DNA of 64,000 bases, taken from positions 121,621 through 185,620 of the forward strand of contig JANLPV010000048.1 in assembly GCA_031367435.1 (NCBI GenBank), read 5' to 3'. Position numbers and translations under genes: made by a program. The notes beneath the pieces were generated by a model. It searched no databases. It was not told the DNA's origin and was given only the letters and a program-made list of their open reading frames with translations. Source of the DNA: WLMZ01 sp031367435. GTDB taxonomy: Bacteria; Actinomycetota; Acidimicrobiia; Acidimicrobiales; Ilumatobacteraceae. Of the stretch, positions 40,863-49,957 are shown one piece after another; position 1 is the first letter of the stretch; each line of letters begins with the position of its first letter.

Positions 40863-41782
40863 CACGACACGTCAGCCCGGTAGAGGTCAGGTTCGATATA
40901 GATGAGTCCGACCGCTGGCACGCGTGCGCGAATGGCGGCCTCGGCACAGTCGACTGCGTTGGCGAGGTCGACCATCGACAGGTTGGGCTCGAACTCAACC
41001 TTGACCGCGACCATCAACTCCTCCGGTGCCAGGTGCAACGTGCGAATGTGGATGAGGCGCGTGACGCGAGGTGATGAGGTGAGCGCGGCAATCACGGCGG
41101 CCTGATCAATCGGTGATGCTGCCTCGCCGATCAACAGAGCCTTCATCCGAACAGCGAGTATCGCAGCGATCACCACGAGCAAGAATCCGATCGAGACCGA
41201 ACCAAACGCGTCCCATCGAGCGTTGTCGGTGATCTTGGTCATCACTACTCCGAACAACGCGAAGAGCAAGCCAACCTCGGCCCCGACATCTTCGAGCAGC
41301 ACGATCGGAAGCTCAGGCTGCTTCGCGGTGCGGATGAAGTTCCAATACGACATCTCGGGACTCTTGATGTGGCGCACTTCACGCACTGCTGTGCCAAGCG
41401 AGAAGCTTTCGAGCGCAACTGCCGCCAACAAGATGACAATTGCCACGCCGACACTCTCAGCGGCATGCGGGTGAAGCAGCTTTTGGATGCCTTCGTACAA
41501 CGCAAACAGCCCGCCACCGCTGAAGAGCACCAGCGCTACCACGAACGCCCAGAAGTACCGTTCGTTCCCAAAGCCGAACTGGTGTGACTCGGTTGGGGCG
41601 CGTCGCGATCGTTTCCCGCCGAACATGAGAAGCGCCTGATTGCCCGTATCAGCGAGTGAGTGACCTGCCTCGGCGAGCAGACCGGCCGAGCCGGTGATGA
41701 GGAAACCAATGAACTTGGCAATTGCGATCCCGAGGTTTGCAAAAAATGCTGCGATGATCGCTTTACGGCTGCCGTCCTGCAC
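40862..41782 (-). CDS. Cation diffusion facilitator family transporter
   Basis: A 306-residue CDF protein (Zn/Mn/Co/Fe efflux). The first helices carry GLLAEAGHSLADTGNQALLMFG, whose HSLAD is the metal site (HxxxD). A later helix has DNARWDAFGSVSIGFLLV (DxxxS). A cytoplasmic C-terminal domain (about 210-306) follows. The spacing QFGFGNERYFWAF is typical of the CDF subgroup with FGxGxxRYFW. Coupled to the DMT exporter. Divergent from the FabG-like gene. Confidence 0.9.
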   Translation of the reverse strand: MQDGSRKAIIAAFFANLGIAIAKFIGFLITGSAGLLAEAGHSLADTGNQALLMFGGKRSRRAPTESHQFGFGNERYFWAFVVALVLFSGGGLFALYEGIQKLLHPHAAESVGVAIVILLAAVALESFSLGTAVREVRHIKSPEMSYWNFIRTAKQPELPIVLLEDVGAEVGLLFALFGVVMTKITDNARWDAFGSVSIGFLLVVIAAILAVRMKALLIGEAASPIDQAAVIAALTSSPRVTRLIHIRTLHLAPEELMVAVKVEFEPNLSMVDLANAVDCAEAAIRARVPAVGLIYIEPDLYRADVS

Positions 41783-41845
41783 TGTTCAAGGTTGCCATAC
41801 TGAGAGTGTTCCAATGGCAACGGTGAGCAACGAAAGGGGACTGCA

Positions 41846-42619
41846 ATGAGTCAACTTGACGGACGGGTGGCCTTGGTGACCGGTGGCGGTCGAGGAATTG
41901 GTCGCGGTATCTCCGAACTGCTGGCGGCCAATGGCGCCACGGTCGCAATCAACTATCGCCGCGATGGCGAAGCGGCCTCCGAGACCGTGGCCACCATCCG
42001 CGCCGGTGGTGGTGCCGCGACCGCCTATCAGGCATCGGTCGACGACGCTGAAGCCGATCGCGCGATGGTCGAGTCGATCATTGCCGACTTCGGCCATATC
42101 GACATTCTCGTGTGTAGTGCCGGCATCGCATCGCGAGGACAATCTGTCGCCGATACCGATCCCGCAGAGATGCAGCGCGTCGTGGCGACGCATGCTTTCA
42201 GCGCGCACCACCTCTCTCGATTGGTGCTGCCCTCGATGCGCCCGCGCGGTCGTGGCGACATCGTCATGGTCTCGTCAGTGGCCACGTCGCACATGGCGGC
42301 TAATGGGGCGCCCTACAACATGGGTAAGGCAGCCCTCGAGGCGCTGGCGCGCACGCTCGCGAAAGAAGAACGGCGGTTCGGCATCCATGTCAACACCGTT
42401 GCCCCCGGCCTCGTCGAGACCGACATGGGAGTCCGCCTGGCACGAGCAATGACGGGAGACCGTGACATGCACGACCTTCGCGGACTCGATGCCAGTTCGG
42501 CATTCGGACGGGTGTGCCAACCGCTCGATGTTGCCAACGTGGTGTTGTGGCTGTGCAGCCCAGAGGCCGGTTATGTCACGGGCCAACGTATCGAGTGCGA
42601 TGGTGGCGGTACGGGTTGA
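41846..42619 (+). CDS. SDR family oxidoreductase (FabG-like)
   Basis: A 257-residue classical SDR: VALVTGGGRGIGRGISELLA (9-28), VCSAGIA, the catalytic Ser in MVSSVATSHM, YNMGKAALEALARTLA (YxxxK) and the C-terminal SPEAGYVTGQRIECDGGGTG. Starts with ATG preceded by AAGGGGA. The closing VTGQ-DGG block is typical of 3-oxoacyl-ACP reductase-like enzymes, but no fatty-acid genes are nearby, so the substrate is uncertain. Confidence 0.87.
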   Translation: MSQLDGRVALVTGGGRGIGRGISELLAANGATVAINYRRDGEAASETVATIRAGGGAATAYQASVDDAEADRAMVESIIADFGHIDILVCSAGIASRGQSVADTDPAEMQRVVATHAFSAHHLSRLVLPSMRPRGRGDIVMVSSVATSHMAANGAPYNMGKAALEALARTLAKEERRFGIHVNTVAPGLVETDMGVRLARAMTGDRDMHDLRGLDASSAFGRVCQPLDVANVVLWLCSPEAGYVTGQRIECDGGGTG

Positions 42620-42655
42620 ACCGGTTCCGACGAGCATACCGGTAGCGTTTTGCCG

Positions 42656-43279
42656 GTGAGCCCACTTTCCGTGCAAGTCGAAACCGACCAGATCATCTCT
42701 GTCACGTCCGCCGCCCACACGCAAGTCATTCAGATGCGCGATGGCGAACCAGAAACCGACCGGCTCGGCCTGCGTCTCGAGATAATCAGCGAAGCGGGTC
42801 AAGAGTTCCGCTACGACCTCTCGTTCGAGGTCACGACAAAGGCGGCGTTCACCGACGAGGTACGTACGCATGACGGTCTCAAGGTCATCATCCCGGCCAA
42901 AGACATTGAGCAACTCCTCGGCGCCACGCTCGATTTCACCGACTCGCAGGGTCTGGTGATCCGCAATCCAAATCGCCCTCAGGTGCCGTCGGTCGAGGGT
43001 CTTGTCCGTGACGACGCATTGTCAGCTGAGATCGAGGCCATAATCGCGGCCGAGGTCAATCCGGCGCTTGCCGGACACGGCGGCTTCGTTACCTACGTCG
43101 GCCACGACGAAGCCGGTACAGCCTTTCTCACGATGGGCGGCGGGTGCCATGGCTGCTCGATGAGCCGCATGACAATGCTCGACGGCGTGCAGACCATGAT
43201 CGTCGAGCAGATCGAGGGCATCGAGCGTGTCAAGGACATGACCGATCACGCCAGCGGAGAGAACCCCTACTACCACTGA
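42656..43279 (+). CDS. NifU-domain Fe-S biogenesis protein (NfuA-like)
   Basis: A 207-residue protein with an N-terminal HesB/A-type degenerate domain (about 5-105: RLGLRLEIISEAGQEFRYDLSF) and a C-terminal NifU-like domain (about 120-190) with the cluster-binding CxxC in GGGCHGCSMSRMTMLDGVQ. The layout matches NfuA, a [4Fe-4S] carrier. The GTG at 42656 is preferred to the TTG two codons earlier; neither has a strong ribosome-binding site. Probably supplies clusters to apo-proteins such as MoaA elsewhere in the window, which is inference. Confidence 0.87.
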   Translation: MSPLSVQVETDQIISVTSAAHTQVIQMRDGEPETDRLGLRLEIISEAGQEFRYDLSFEVTTKAAFTDEVRTHDGLKVIIPAKDIEQLLGATLDFTDSQGLVIRNPNRPQVPSVEGLVRDDALSAEIEAIIAAEVNPALAGHGGFVTYVGHDEAGTAFLTMGGGCHGCSMSRMTMLDGVQTMIVEQIEGIERVKDMTDHASGENPYYH

Positions 43280-43312
43280 GACAGCCGCCGTACGGAGTGA
43301 GGCCTCGGCTGA

Positions 43313-44080
43313 TTAGCTCCAGCGGATTTTCACGTTGTCGCGAAAAAGCTCGAGCACGGTCGGGTCACCCTCAATCGTTAGCTTCTCGGTACCTTGTCGA
43401 TTCCACAGCGTCTGATAGAGATCGGAGCTGAGCCCACTCGCCGAGCAATCGGCTTCGCCGCCGGTTCGCATCGCCACAACGGGTTGGTCGCTGATCGTGA
43501 TGCGCCACGCGGCAACGGAGTCTGTCGGCGCAATGTGGAGGACGACCGGTGACTCGCTGCGCAGCGGGGTGTGCTTTCGTGGCGCGAAACCCGTGAGCAG
43601 TTCGTCGATGCCATCAGCGGCAAGCTCGCTGGATAGGCCCGTGTTGCGACCGAGTGCTGATTCTGCGTCAATTCGATGCATTGCCGTTTCAAGCGCCTGG
43701 CGCCGGGCCCAGAACAGTAATGGTGATGGCGGATTCGCAAGGAACGTAAAGTAGAACGCGGTCGGGTCGGCGTGGCGCAGTGTGGTCGCGAGCGCGTTCG
43801 CTCCCGACGTAAACCAGTCGATGAGATCGTCGTCGTTGGGTAGGGCACCGAGGTAGTCCGCCGGAAGTTCCTTTGCCGGATTGCTGACGCCATCGCGCAC
43901 GATTGCCGTGGCCCAGCGGTGCACCTCACCGGTATGCCGGACGAGATCGCGAATTGCCCAACCGGGACATGTTGTGACGGCAGCCGAAGCGCCGGCTTCG
44001 AGCGTGAGCGCAGCGATCTGGGCTGCGTTCGCGTTCAATTCTGCGAGATAGTCGTCAAGGTTGATGATGGCTCCGAACAA
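43313..44080 (-). CDS. Maleylpyruvate isomerase family mycothiol-dependent protein
   Basis: A 255-residue member of the MDMPI/DinB family with both domains: the N-terminal metal-binding four-helix bundle TTCPGWAIRDLVRHTGEVHRWATAIV (about 36-61), a second conserved His in ALETAMHRIDAESALG, and a C-terminal MDMPI domain with LHIAPTDSVAAWRI and a late GTEKLTIEGDPTVLELF. Starts with TTG at 44080, 15 nt after the VOC stop, so probably co-transcribed with it. Mycothiol use is the family expectation; substrate unknown. Confidence 0.8.
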   Translation of the reverse strand: MFGAIINLDDYLAELNANAAQIAALTLEAGASAAVTTCPGWAIRDLVRHTGEVHRWATAIVRDGVSNPAKELPADYLGALPNDDDLIDWFTSGANALATTLRHADPTAFYFTFLANPPSPLLFWARRQALETAMHRIDAESALGRNTGLSSELAADGIDELLTGFAPRKHTPLRSESPVVLHIAPTDSVAAWRITISDQPVVAMRTGGEADCSASGLSSDLYQTLWNRQGTEKLTIEGDPTVLELFRDNVKIRWS

Positions 44081-44095
44081 TGAGTGGTGGGATCG

Positions 44096-44527
44096 TCACG
44101 TGAGGCAGAACTGGTTGCCTTCGGGGTCGTGCATCACGAGCCAGAACCCGCCGTCTTCGTCGACCAACCTCGGTTGGGAAGCCCCGAGAGCAACAAGGGT
44201 GGCGGCCTTTGCGTCGAGCGCGGCGTGTCGATCGGCGACTGACATCGCACGGTTGGTGACGCGCACATCGAGATGCATTCGGTTCTTTGCCGTCTTAGCC
44301 TCGGGCACACGGAGAAATAGTAGGCGGGGCCCGCGCGCATCGGGATCGACGCACGCGCTGATCGCGCCTGCTTCTGGCACGGGGATGTCGTTGGCGATGA
44401 GGAACTCTGGCCAAGTTGCGAATCCGCTCGGTGGCGGCTCCTCGTGATAGCCGAGTACCTCCGACCAGAACGACTGCATCCGATCGGCGTCGGAGCAGTC
44501 AAACGTGATTTGCACCTCAACCGCCAT
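44096..44527 (-). CDS. VOC family (glyoxalase-like) protein
   Basis: A 143-residue vicinal-oxygen-chelate protein with two beta-alpha-beta-beta-beta units: VEVQITFDCSDADRMQSFWSEVLGY and KNRMHLDVRVTNRAMSVADRHAALDAKAATLVALGA, ending GGFWLVMHDPEGNQFCLT, the classical closing block. The ATG at 44527 has AAAGGAA upstream. Belongs to the glyoxalase_6-like subgroup, often annotated without known substrate. Divergent from the next MDMPI gene, with 31 nt between starts. Confidence 0.86.
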   Translation of the reverse strand: MAVEVQITFDCSDADRMQSFWSEVLGYHEEPPPSGFATWPEFLIANDIPVPEAGAISACVDPDARGPRLLFLRVPEAKTAKNRMHLDVRVTNRAMSVADRHAALDAKAATLVALGASQPRLVDEDGGFWLVMHDPEGNQFCLT

Positions 44528-44545
44528 CGCTGAATTCCTTTCGCC

Positions 44546-44551
44546 TACGAT
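44546..44551 (+). promoter_or_regulatory. Putative -10 element of a leaderless promoter
   Basis: TACGAT ends 7 nt before the ATG at 44559. No ribosome-binding sequence fits between them. The divergent VOC gene starts 31 nt away. Confidence 0.45.
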
Positions 44552-44558
44552 CTGCCCA

Positions 44559-45239
44559 ATGAGCACTGACTTAGGAGAACTGTACGCCGCCGCACGTGTG
44601 CGAATTTCCGAGATTACATGCGATCTGCCCGACGGCGTCGTCGATCAACGATGCCCGGCAACGCCCGAGTGGACCGTGCACGAGGTGCTCGCCCACCTCC
44701 GAGGCCTGACCGAGGATGTTCGCACCGGCAACCTCGAAGGTGTCGCCACCGATCCGTGGACAGCCGCGCAGGTTGAGCGACATCGAGGCTCGTCGACTGC
44801 TGAACTGCTGGAGGGTTGGGCGCAGGACTCGCCGATTCTAGAGTCCGTGCTGTCGTCACCCATTGGTGAGACCGCGGCACGCGCGGTCTTCGATGTACAC
44901 GCGCATGAGGCCGACGTGCGCGGTGCCCTTGGCCTTGCGCCATTGCTTCCCACCGAGTTTGCCGCGTGGGCGGTGCCGATTATGGTTCAGGGATTCGTCA
45001 CCGGTGTGCAGGAAAGTGAGTTGGCCAATGTGGCTGTTGAGACTCCCGAAGGCGATTGGATCGGCCCCTCCGACGCCCCTGTCGTGTTGCGCGCCGACCG
45101 CCTCGAGCTGTTTCGATCGATCCTCGGTCGACGCAGCAGCGCACAGGTAGCCGCGTACGACTGGGGTACCGCGGACCCATCGCCGTATCTCGATCGTTAC
45201 TTCGTGTTCGGACCGCGTACGTCGGACCTCGTCGAATAA
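44559..45239 (+). CDS. Maleylpyruvate isomerase N-terminal-domain protein
   Basis: A 226-residue TIGR03083-type protein: CPATPEWTVHEVLAHLRGLTEDV (about 32-54) has the first metal-binding His, and FDVHAHEADVRGALGLAPLLP the other two. The C-terminal part (about 150-226) resembles the MDMPI C-terminal domain, with VVLRADRLELFRSILGRRSSAQVAAYDW. The ATG at 44559 follows a TANNNT box, suggesting leaderless translation. Third family member in the window. Confidence 0.8.
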   Translation: MSTDLGELYAAARVRISEITCDLPDGVVDQRCPATPEWTVHEVLAHLRGLTEDVRTGNLEGVATDPWTAAQVERHRGSSTAELLEGWAQDSPILESVLSSPIGETAARAVFDVHAHEADVRGALGLAPLLPTEFAAWAVPIMVQGFVTGVQESELANVAVETPEGDWIGPSDAPVVLRADRLELFRSILGRRSSAQVAAYDWGTADPSPYLDRYFVFGPRTSDLVE

Positions 45240-45243
45240 CTCT

Positions 45244-45303
45244 GCCGTGCTCAGGCTGGCCGTGCTCAGGCTGGCCGCGTTCACACTTGCCGTGCTCAGC
45301 CCG
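45244..45303. repeat. 15-bp tandem repeat between convergent genes
   Basis: Four 15-bp units with consensus GCCGTGCTCAGGCTG (45244-45258 and 45259-45273 identical, 45274-45288 and 45289-45303 diverged). It starts 5 nt after the MDMPI-type stop; the last unit runs into the 3' end of the deacylase gene and may encode its final residues. Confidence 0.85.
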
Positions 45304-47029
45304 GCCGACGCTGCGGGCCGCGAATGAGTTGGCCCGGTAGCTCTCCGGTGAACTCGTCGTTGTCGACGGTCTGCACACCACCAACAAAGGTGGCCTGATA
45401 GCCACGCGCCTTTTGTACAAGTCGGCGTCCACCGGCCGGTAGATCAAACGCCATGCGCGGCATGTCAAACGACAGCGCGTCGTAATCGATGAGATTGAGG
45501 TCGGCGCGCATTCCTGGTGCGAGCAGTCCGCGATCGAGCAAGCCGTACAGCTCGGCTGTTTGTCGAGTTTGTCGATGGACTACATGTTCGATGGGAAGCC
45601 GTGGCCCGCGGGTGCGATCACGAGTCCAATGCGTGAGCATGAACGTTGGAGTGCCACCGTCGCAGATCGCGCCGCAATGAGCGCCTGCGTCGCTGAGACC
45701 CATGCGCGTGCGGTGATGCAGCGTGGCGCTGTAGGTCATCGATAGATCACCGTAGCTGTAGTTGAAGAATGGGGCGTAGATCATGCCGTTGCCATCCTCG
45801 GCAGTGAGCTGATCGAGCACCAGTTGCATGGGAGCGATGCCCTGCGCGTCAGCTCGTGCCGCAATCGACGCACTCGCGTCCGGCTCGTAATCGATGTTGA
45901 CACCATCGACCGGGTAGATGAACGCGAGCTTGTTGAGCACTGCGGCTTGAAAGAGGCCACCGTCGTCGGGCACATCGGAAATGATTCGACGGCGCCTCTC
46001 TGGATCGGACAAGGCGCGCACGCGCTCGGGCATGGGGAGATGCACGACTTCGGCGTATGCCGGGTGGAACAGCAGCGGATGCACGCTGCCATGCAGGCAA
46101 TACAGAATGCCGATCGAGCGCCCTGCGATCTGTGCATAGAGGGCGACATTGTCGCGAGCCGCGTCATCAAGTAGGCCGAGTACTTCGCGCCACACCTCAG
46201 GTGCTGAGTCGGGTTGGTTGAGGTTCACGCAAACGGGTTGACCGGTGATCGCAGCCAAGGTGCGCATCCACGGCCATTCGTCAACGGGCACGCGGGCGTG
46301 TTCCGGAGCAAACTGAAACACGCCATGGCCGACCCGTCGTATCGCGTCGCCGATACCCAACAGTTCCTCGGGAGCGGCCGTTGTGCCCGGCACCAACTCT
46401 CCTGCCTTGCTGCGGTGCAAGGGAGTGCGGCTCGTGCTGAAGCCAAGGGCGCCGGCGCGCAATGCTTCCTCGACGAGCTGTGCCATCCCAACAATGTCGT
46501 CACGCGTTGCAACATCGTTCGACGCGCCGCGTTCGCCCATCACGTAGGTGCGCAACGGTCCGTGCGCGATCTGAGTTCCAATGTCGACCACGTGCGGATG
46601 CCTGGCGATTGCGTCGAGGTATTCGGGGAAGGTGTTCCATTCCCACGTGATGCCCTCGGTCATCGCAGAGCCAGGTATGTCCTCGACACCTTCCATCAGC
46701 TCGATGAGCCACTCGTGGCGATCGGGCCGCGCTGGCGCGAATCCCACCCCACAGTTACCCATCACGATGGTCGTTACGCCGTGCCACGACGAGGGCGTCA
46801 TCCATGGGTCCCAACTCACCTGAGCGTCGTAGTGCGTGTGGACGTCGACCCAACCGGGCGTCAGCAGTAGCCCGTCGGCGTCGATGGTGCGCGTCGCATG
46901 ACTCGTGGAGGCCGAATCAACGGGGCCAACTTCCACAATGCGATCGCCCGTCACGGTCACGTCTGCCATCTGAGCGGGGGCGCCGCTGCCATCGATGACG
47001 CGGGCGTTACGAATGACCAGATCTGACAT
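45296..47029 (-). CDS. N-acyl-D-amino-acid deacylase-like amidohydrolase
   Basis: A 577-residue amidohydrolase of the D-aminoacylase / AmdA family. A composite beta domain (1-55) opens SDLVIRNARVIDGSG; the metal-binding motif WVDVHTHYDAQVSWD follows, with TIVMGNCGVGFAPARPDRHEWLIELMEGVEDIPG, a block conserved in this family. Later blocks are GLSDAGAHCGAICDGG and the closing barrel return GMRADLNLIDYDALSF. The ATG at 47029 is chosen over a GTG two codons earlier. Substrate could be N-acyl-D-amino acids or related amides; family members are often over-annotated. Confidence 0.85.
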   Translation of the reverse strand: MSDLVIRNARVIDGSGAPAQMADVTVTGDRIVEVGPVDSASTSHATRTIDADGLLLTPGWVDVHTHYDAQVSWDPWMTPSSWHGVTTIVMGNCGVGFAPARPDRHEWLIELMEGVEDIPGSAMTEGITWEWNTFPEYLDAIARHPHVVDIGTQIAHGPLRTYVMGERGASNDVATRDDIVGMAQLVEEALRAGALGFSTSRTPLHRSKAGELVPGTTAAPEELLGIGDAIRRVGHGVFQFAPEHARVPVDEWPWMRTLAAITGQPVCVNLNQPDSAPEVWREVLGLLDDAARDNVALYAQIAGRSIGILYCLHGSVHPLLFHPAYAEVVHLPMPERVRALSDPERRRRIISDVPDDGGLFQAAVLNKLAFIYPVDGVNIDYEPDASASIAARADAQGIAPMQLVLDQLTAEDGNGMIYAPFFNYSYGDLSMTYSATLHHRTRMGLSDAGAHCGAICDGGTPTFMLTHWTRDRTRGPRLPIEHVVHRQTRQTAELYGLLDRGLLAPGMRADLNLIDYDALSFDMPRMAFDLPAGGRRLVQKARGYQATFVGGVQTVDNDEFTGELPGQLIRGPQRRPG

Positions 47030-47079
47030 CGCCACAGTTCAGCAGATCGTGGGAGCCATCGCGTACACGCGTGCGGCGC

Positions 47080-47862
47080 TTACGACGTGGGTTGGATCCG
47101 GCGGAGCACGTCGTTGTGCAAGAGGCCGTTTGAGCTCACCGCAGAACCTGCGTCGATCGTGCGTACGCCGAGTCGGTCAGTGAACGTGCCACCGGCCTGC
47201 TCGACCACGACCTGTACCGCCGCCAGGTCGTACGGCTGCACGCCGATGGCATCAACGGCAACCTCCATGGCACCTTCGGCCACGAGCATGTGCTGCCAGA
47301 AATCACCAAAGCCACGCGCTCGGTATGCGGCTTGTTGCAACTGCACCAACTTTGGTGTGAGTCCGACTTCATCCCAACCGGCACTGAACGTGACGCATAC
47401 CTGTGCGTCACCGATTTCGTCGATGGTAGAGACGCGAATGGGCAGGCCGTTCACCGATGCTCCGAGACCCTTCGCTGCAGCCCATCGGCGTTGCATCGCC
47501 GGAGCAGACACGACTCCGACGACTGGGCCGTGGTCCGCGTGCGTCAGCGCGATGAGTGTGGCCCATACGGGGATACCCCGCACGAAGTTGCTCGTACCGT
47601 CGATGGGATCGACAATCCACCGCCACGCTGAGGCGAGGTTGCCAGAGACGCCGGCTTCCTCGCCCAGAAAGCCGTGCTGGGGAAAGGTTTGTGCGACGAG
47701 GTCGCGAAGGGCTGCTTCGGTCTGCCGATCAGCCTCGGTGACCTCGCTTCGATCGGCCTTGCGATCGACAGTAAACGCGCGCCGTTCGTAGAACGGCAGG
47801 GTCAAGGTGTCGGCAACGTCGGCGAGTTGGAGGGCGAAGGCAAGTTCGTCGGCGAGGTTCAC
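47080..47862 (-). CDS. hisN: Inositol monophosphatase family / histidinol-phosphatase
   Basis: A 260-residue Mg-dependent phosphatase. The metal-binding sets are GEEAG (about 66-70) and WIVDPIDGTSNFVRGIPVWATLIAL (about 82-106), and the C-terminal site is in QPYDLAAVQVVVEQAGGTFTD. Spacing and IDGTSNFVRG...W agree best with the actinobacterial histidinol-phosphatase HisN, but general inositol phosphatases look similar. A GTG start at 47862 overlaps the dxs stop by 4 nt, linking it to isoprenoid synthesis only by position. Confidence 0.75.
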   Translation of the reverse strand: MNLADELAFALQLADVADTLTLPFYERRAFTVDRKADRSEVTEADRQTEAALRDLVAQTFPQHGFLGEEAGVSGNLASAWRWIVDPIDGTSNFVRGIPVWATLIALTHADHGPVVGVVSAPAMQRRWAAAKGLGASVNGLPIRVSTIDEIGDAQVCVTFSAGWDEVGLTPKLVQLQQAAYRARGFGDFWQHMLVAEGAMEVAVDAIGVQPYDLAAVQVVVEQAGGTFTDRLGVRTIDAGSAVSSNGLLHNDVLRRIQPTS

Positions 47863-49832
47863 GCGGGCAATTCTGTCCGGGACCTGACGATGGCGGCGAT
47901 ACCTTCGGCGTCGAGTCCGAACTGCGCCAGAATGCGTTCGGCCTTGCCCTGAGGCACGAACATGGTAGGGATGCCCAGTACTTCAACAGGGACGCTCGGG
48001 TCGATGTCGTGCACCTGATCAGCGATCGACATCCCGATGCCGCCATCGCGGATGCCGTCTTCGATTGTCACCACGAACCGATGCCGCGTTGCGTCGAGGA
48101 TCATCGCCGGATCGAGCGGTGCACAACTGCGAACGTCCCATACGGTGACATCGCACCCTTCGCTGCTCAGTAATTCGGCGGCTCGTTCCGCAGCGGCCAC
48201 CATCTTGCCGATCGCAAGTACGCACACGCTGTCGTCACCCTTACGGATCTGTCGCGCGAGCAATCCCATGCCTACGTCGTGTTCGCCGACATGGCGAGCC
48301 GCACCCCTCGGGTAACGAATGACGACAGGGCCTTCATCCGACAACGACACGGCGTCGTGCAGCATCACGCCAAGCTCTTGCGCGCTCGATGGAGCGAGCA
48401 CGCGCATGCCCGGCACTTTGGAAAGCAGGGCCATGTCATAGACGCCGTGATGGCTTGGACCGTCATCTCCGGTGATGCCGGCACGGTCGAGGCAAAACAC
48501 CACTGGTAGGCGATGCAACGCAACGTCGTACACAACTTGATCCCAGGCTCGATTCAAGAACGTGGAATACAGCGCCACAACGGGACGTAGGCCACCCATG
48601 GCCATGCCGGCGGCACCGGTGACTGCGTGCTGCTCGGCGATGCCGACATCAAAGAAACGGTCAGGGAAACGCTGCTCGAAAGGAATGAGGCCCGTTGGTC
48701 CGGGCATCGCGGCGGTGATGGCAACGATGCGTTGGTCGGCTTCGGCTTCTTTCACGATTGCGTCGGCAAAGGCTTGTGTGTAACCCGATGGCAGCGCCTT
48801 CGGCGGACCGACGGTGGCATCGAACACGGGCGTGTCATGCAGATGCTTCTCGTCGTCGTCTTCTGCCGGTGAATAGCCGCGGCCTTTTTGGGTGACGACA
48901 TGCACGCAGATGGGGCCTTCAGCGGAGAGCTCGATTGCGTTGGCGAACGCATGCTCGAGCGCTTCGATGTTGTGCCCATCGACGGGCCCCACGTAACGCA
49001 CACCGAGCGCTTCGAAGAACGATGGCGGCTGCAGAAACTCGCGCACGGCGGCCTTGAAGGCCTCCATACCTTTTTCGGCTTGTGGCCCAACTACGGGCAA
49101 CTCGCGTAGGAAGTGTTCGATCTTGCGTTGGCGACGCACGTAGACAGGGTTGAGACGGATGTTGGTGAGCGTGTGGCTGAGGCGATCGGTAATACGTCCC
49201 GGACGCGGATTTGCCTCAACTCGTTCGGCCGGTCGGTCAGCCTCCAACGCCGAAATCTGCAGGCTCGTGGCCGTGAGGTTCGAGATGGTGGGCGCATAGC
49301 TGCGCCCGTTGTCGTTGAGCACCACGATGACTCGACGTTGGCTATGGCCAAGGTTGTTGAGGGCTTCATACGCCATGCCGCCGGTCATCGAGCCGTCGCC
49401 AATGACAGCGACGATGTGGCGTCGATCTCCAGCAGTGCCGGCATCGCGGGCGACAGCGAGCCCATAGGCATACGACAGACTCGTGCTGGCATGGCTGTTC
49501 TCGATGAAGTCGTGCTTGCTTTCCTCGCGGCTTGGGTAGCCGGATAGGCCGTTCACTTGGCGAAGCTGATCGAAACGATTCTGGCGACCCGTCAAAATCT
49601 TGTGGATGTAGGCCTGATGCCCGGTGTCCCAGAGCACGGCATCGCGAGGAGATTCGAAGACCCGATGCAGTGCCAGCGTGAGCTCAACAGCACCGAGATT
49701 TGATCCGAGGTGTCCACCAGTATCGGCTACGGCGCGCACAACAAAGTCGCGGATCTCACCGGCGAGCTCATCGAGCTCGGGGTACGACAACGGGCGGAGA
49801 TCGGCAGGTTCGTGAATGGACTCGAGGGCCAT
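47859..49832 (-). CDS. dxs: 1-deoxy-D-xylulose-5-phosphate synthase
   Basis: A 657-residue TPP enzyme, the first of the MEP isoprenoid pathway. Diagnostic blocks are GGHLGSNLGAVELTLALHRVF with the catalytic His, WDTGHQAYIHKILTGR, the TPP/Mg motif GDGSMTGGMAYEALNNLG, GPVDGHNIEALEHAF and DRAGITGDDGPSHHGVYDMALL. Length is normal. It depends on TPP, whose salvage genes are at 33.8-37.9 kb. Divergent from a PAP2-type gene with 125 nt between. Confidence 0.96.
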   Translation of the reverse strand: MALESIHEPADLRPLSYPELDELAGEIRDFVVRAVADTGGHLGSNLGAVELTLALHRVFESPRDAVLWDTGHQAYIHKILTGRQNRFDQLRQVNGLSGYPSREESKHDFIENSHASTSLSYAYGLAVARDAGTAGDRRHIVAVIGDGSMTGGMAYEALNNLGHSQRRVIVVLNDNGRSYAPTISNLTATSLQISALEADRPAERVEANPRPGRITDRLSHTLTNIRLNPVYVRRQRKIEHFLRELPVVGPQAEKGMEAFKAAVREFLQPPSFFEALGVRYVGPVDGHNIEALEHAFANAIELSAEGPICVHVVTQKGRGYSPAEDDDEKHLHDTPVFDATVGPPKALPSGYTQAFADAIVKEAEADQRIVAITAAMPGPTGLIPFEQRFPDRFFDVGIAEQHAVTGAAGMAMGGLRPVVALYSTFLNRAWDQVVYDVALHRLPVVFCLDRAGITGDDGPSHHGVYDMALLSKVPGMRVLAPSSAQELGVMLHDAVSLSDEGPVVIRYPRGAARHVGEHDVGMGLLARQIRKGDDSVCVLAIGKMVAAAERAAELLSSEGCDVTVWDVRSCAPLDPAMILDATRHRFVVTIEDGIRDGGIGMSIADQVHDIDPSVPVEVLGIPTMFVPQGKAERILAQFGLDAEGIAAIVRSRTELPA

Positions 49833-49957
49833 GACGCTGAAACGCTACCCCCAATACTCGGGCCTCGTGAATTTCGGTCACGACCAGCTTGGGCACTCGC
49901 TGCTGGCGTCAAACTGCCCGTCGATGATTCGGCCTTCGACTAACCTTTCCGACCTGT

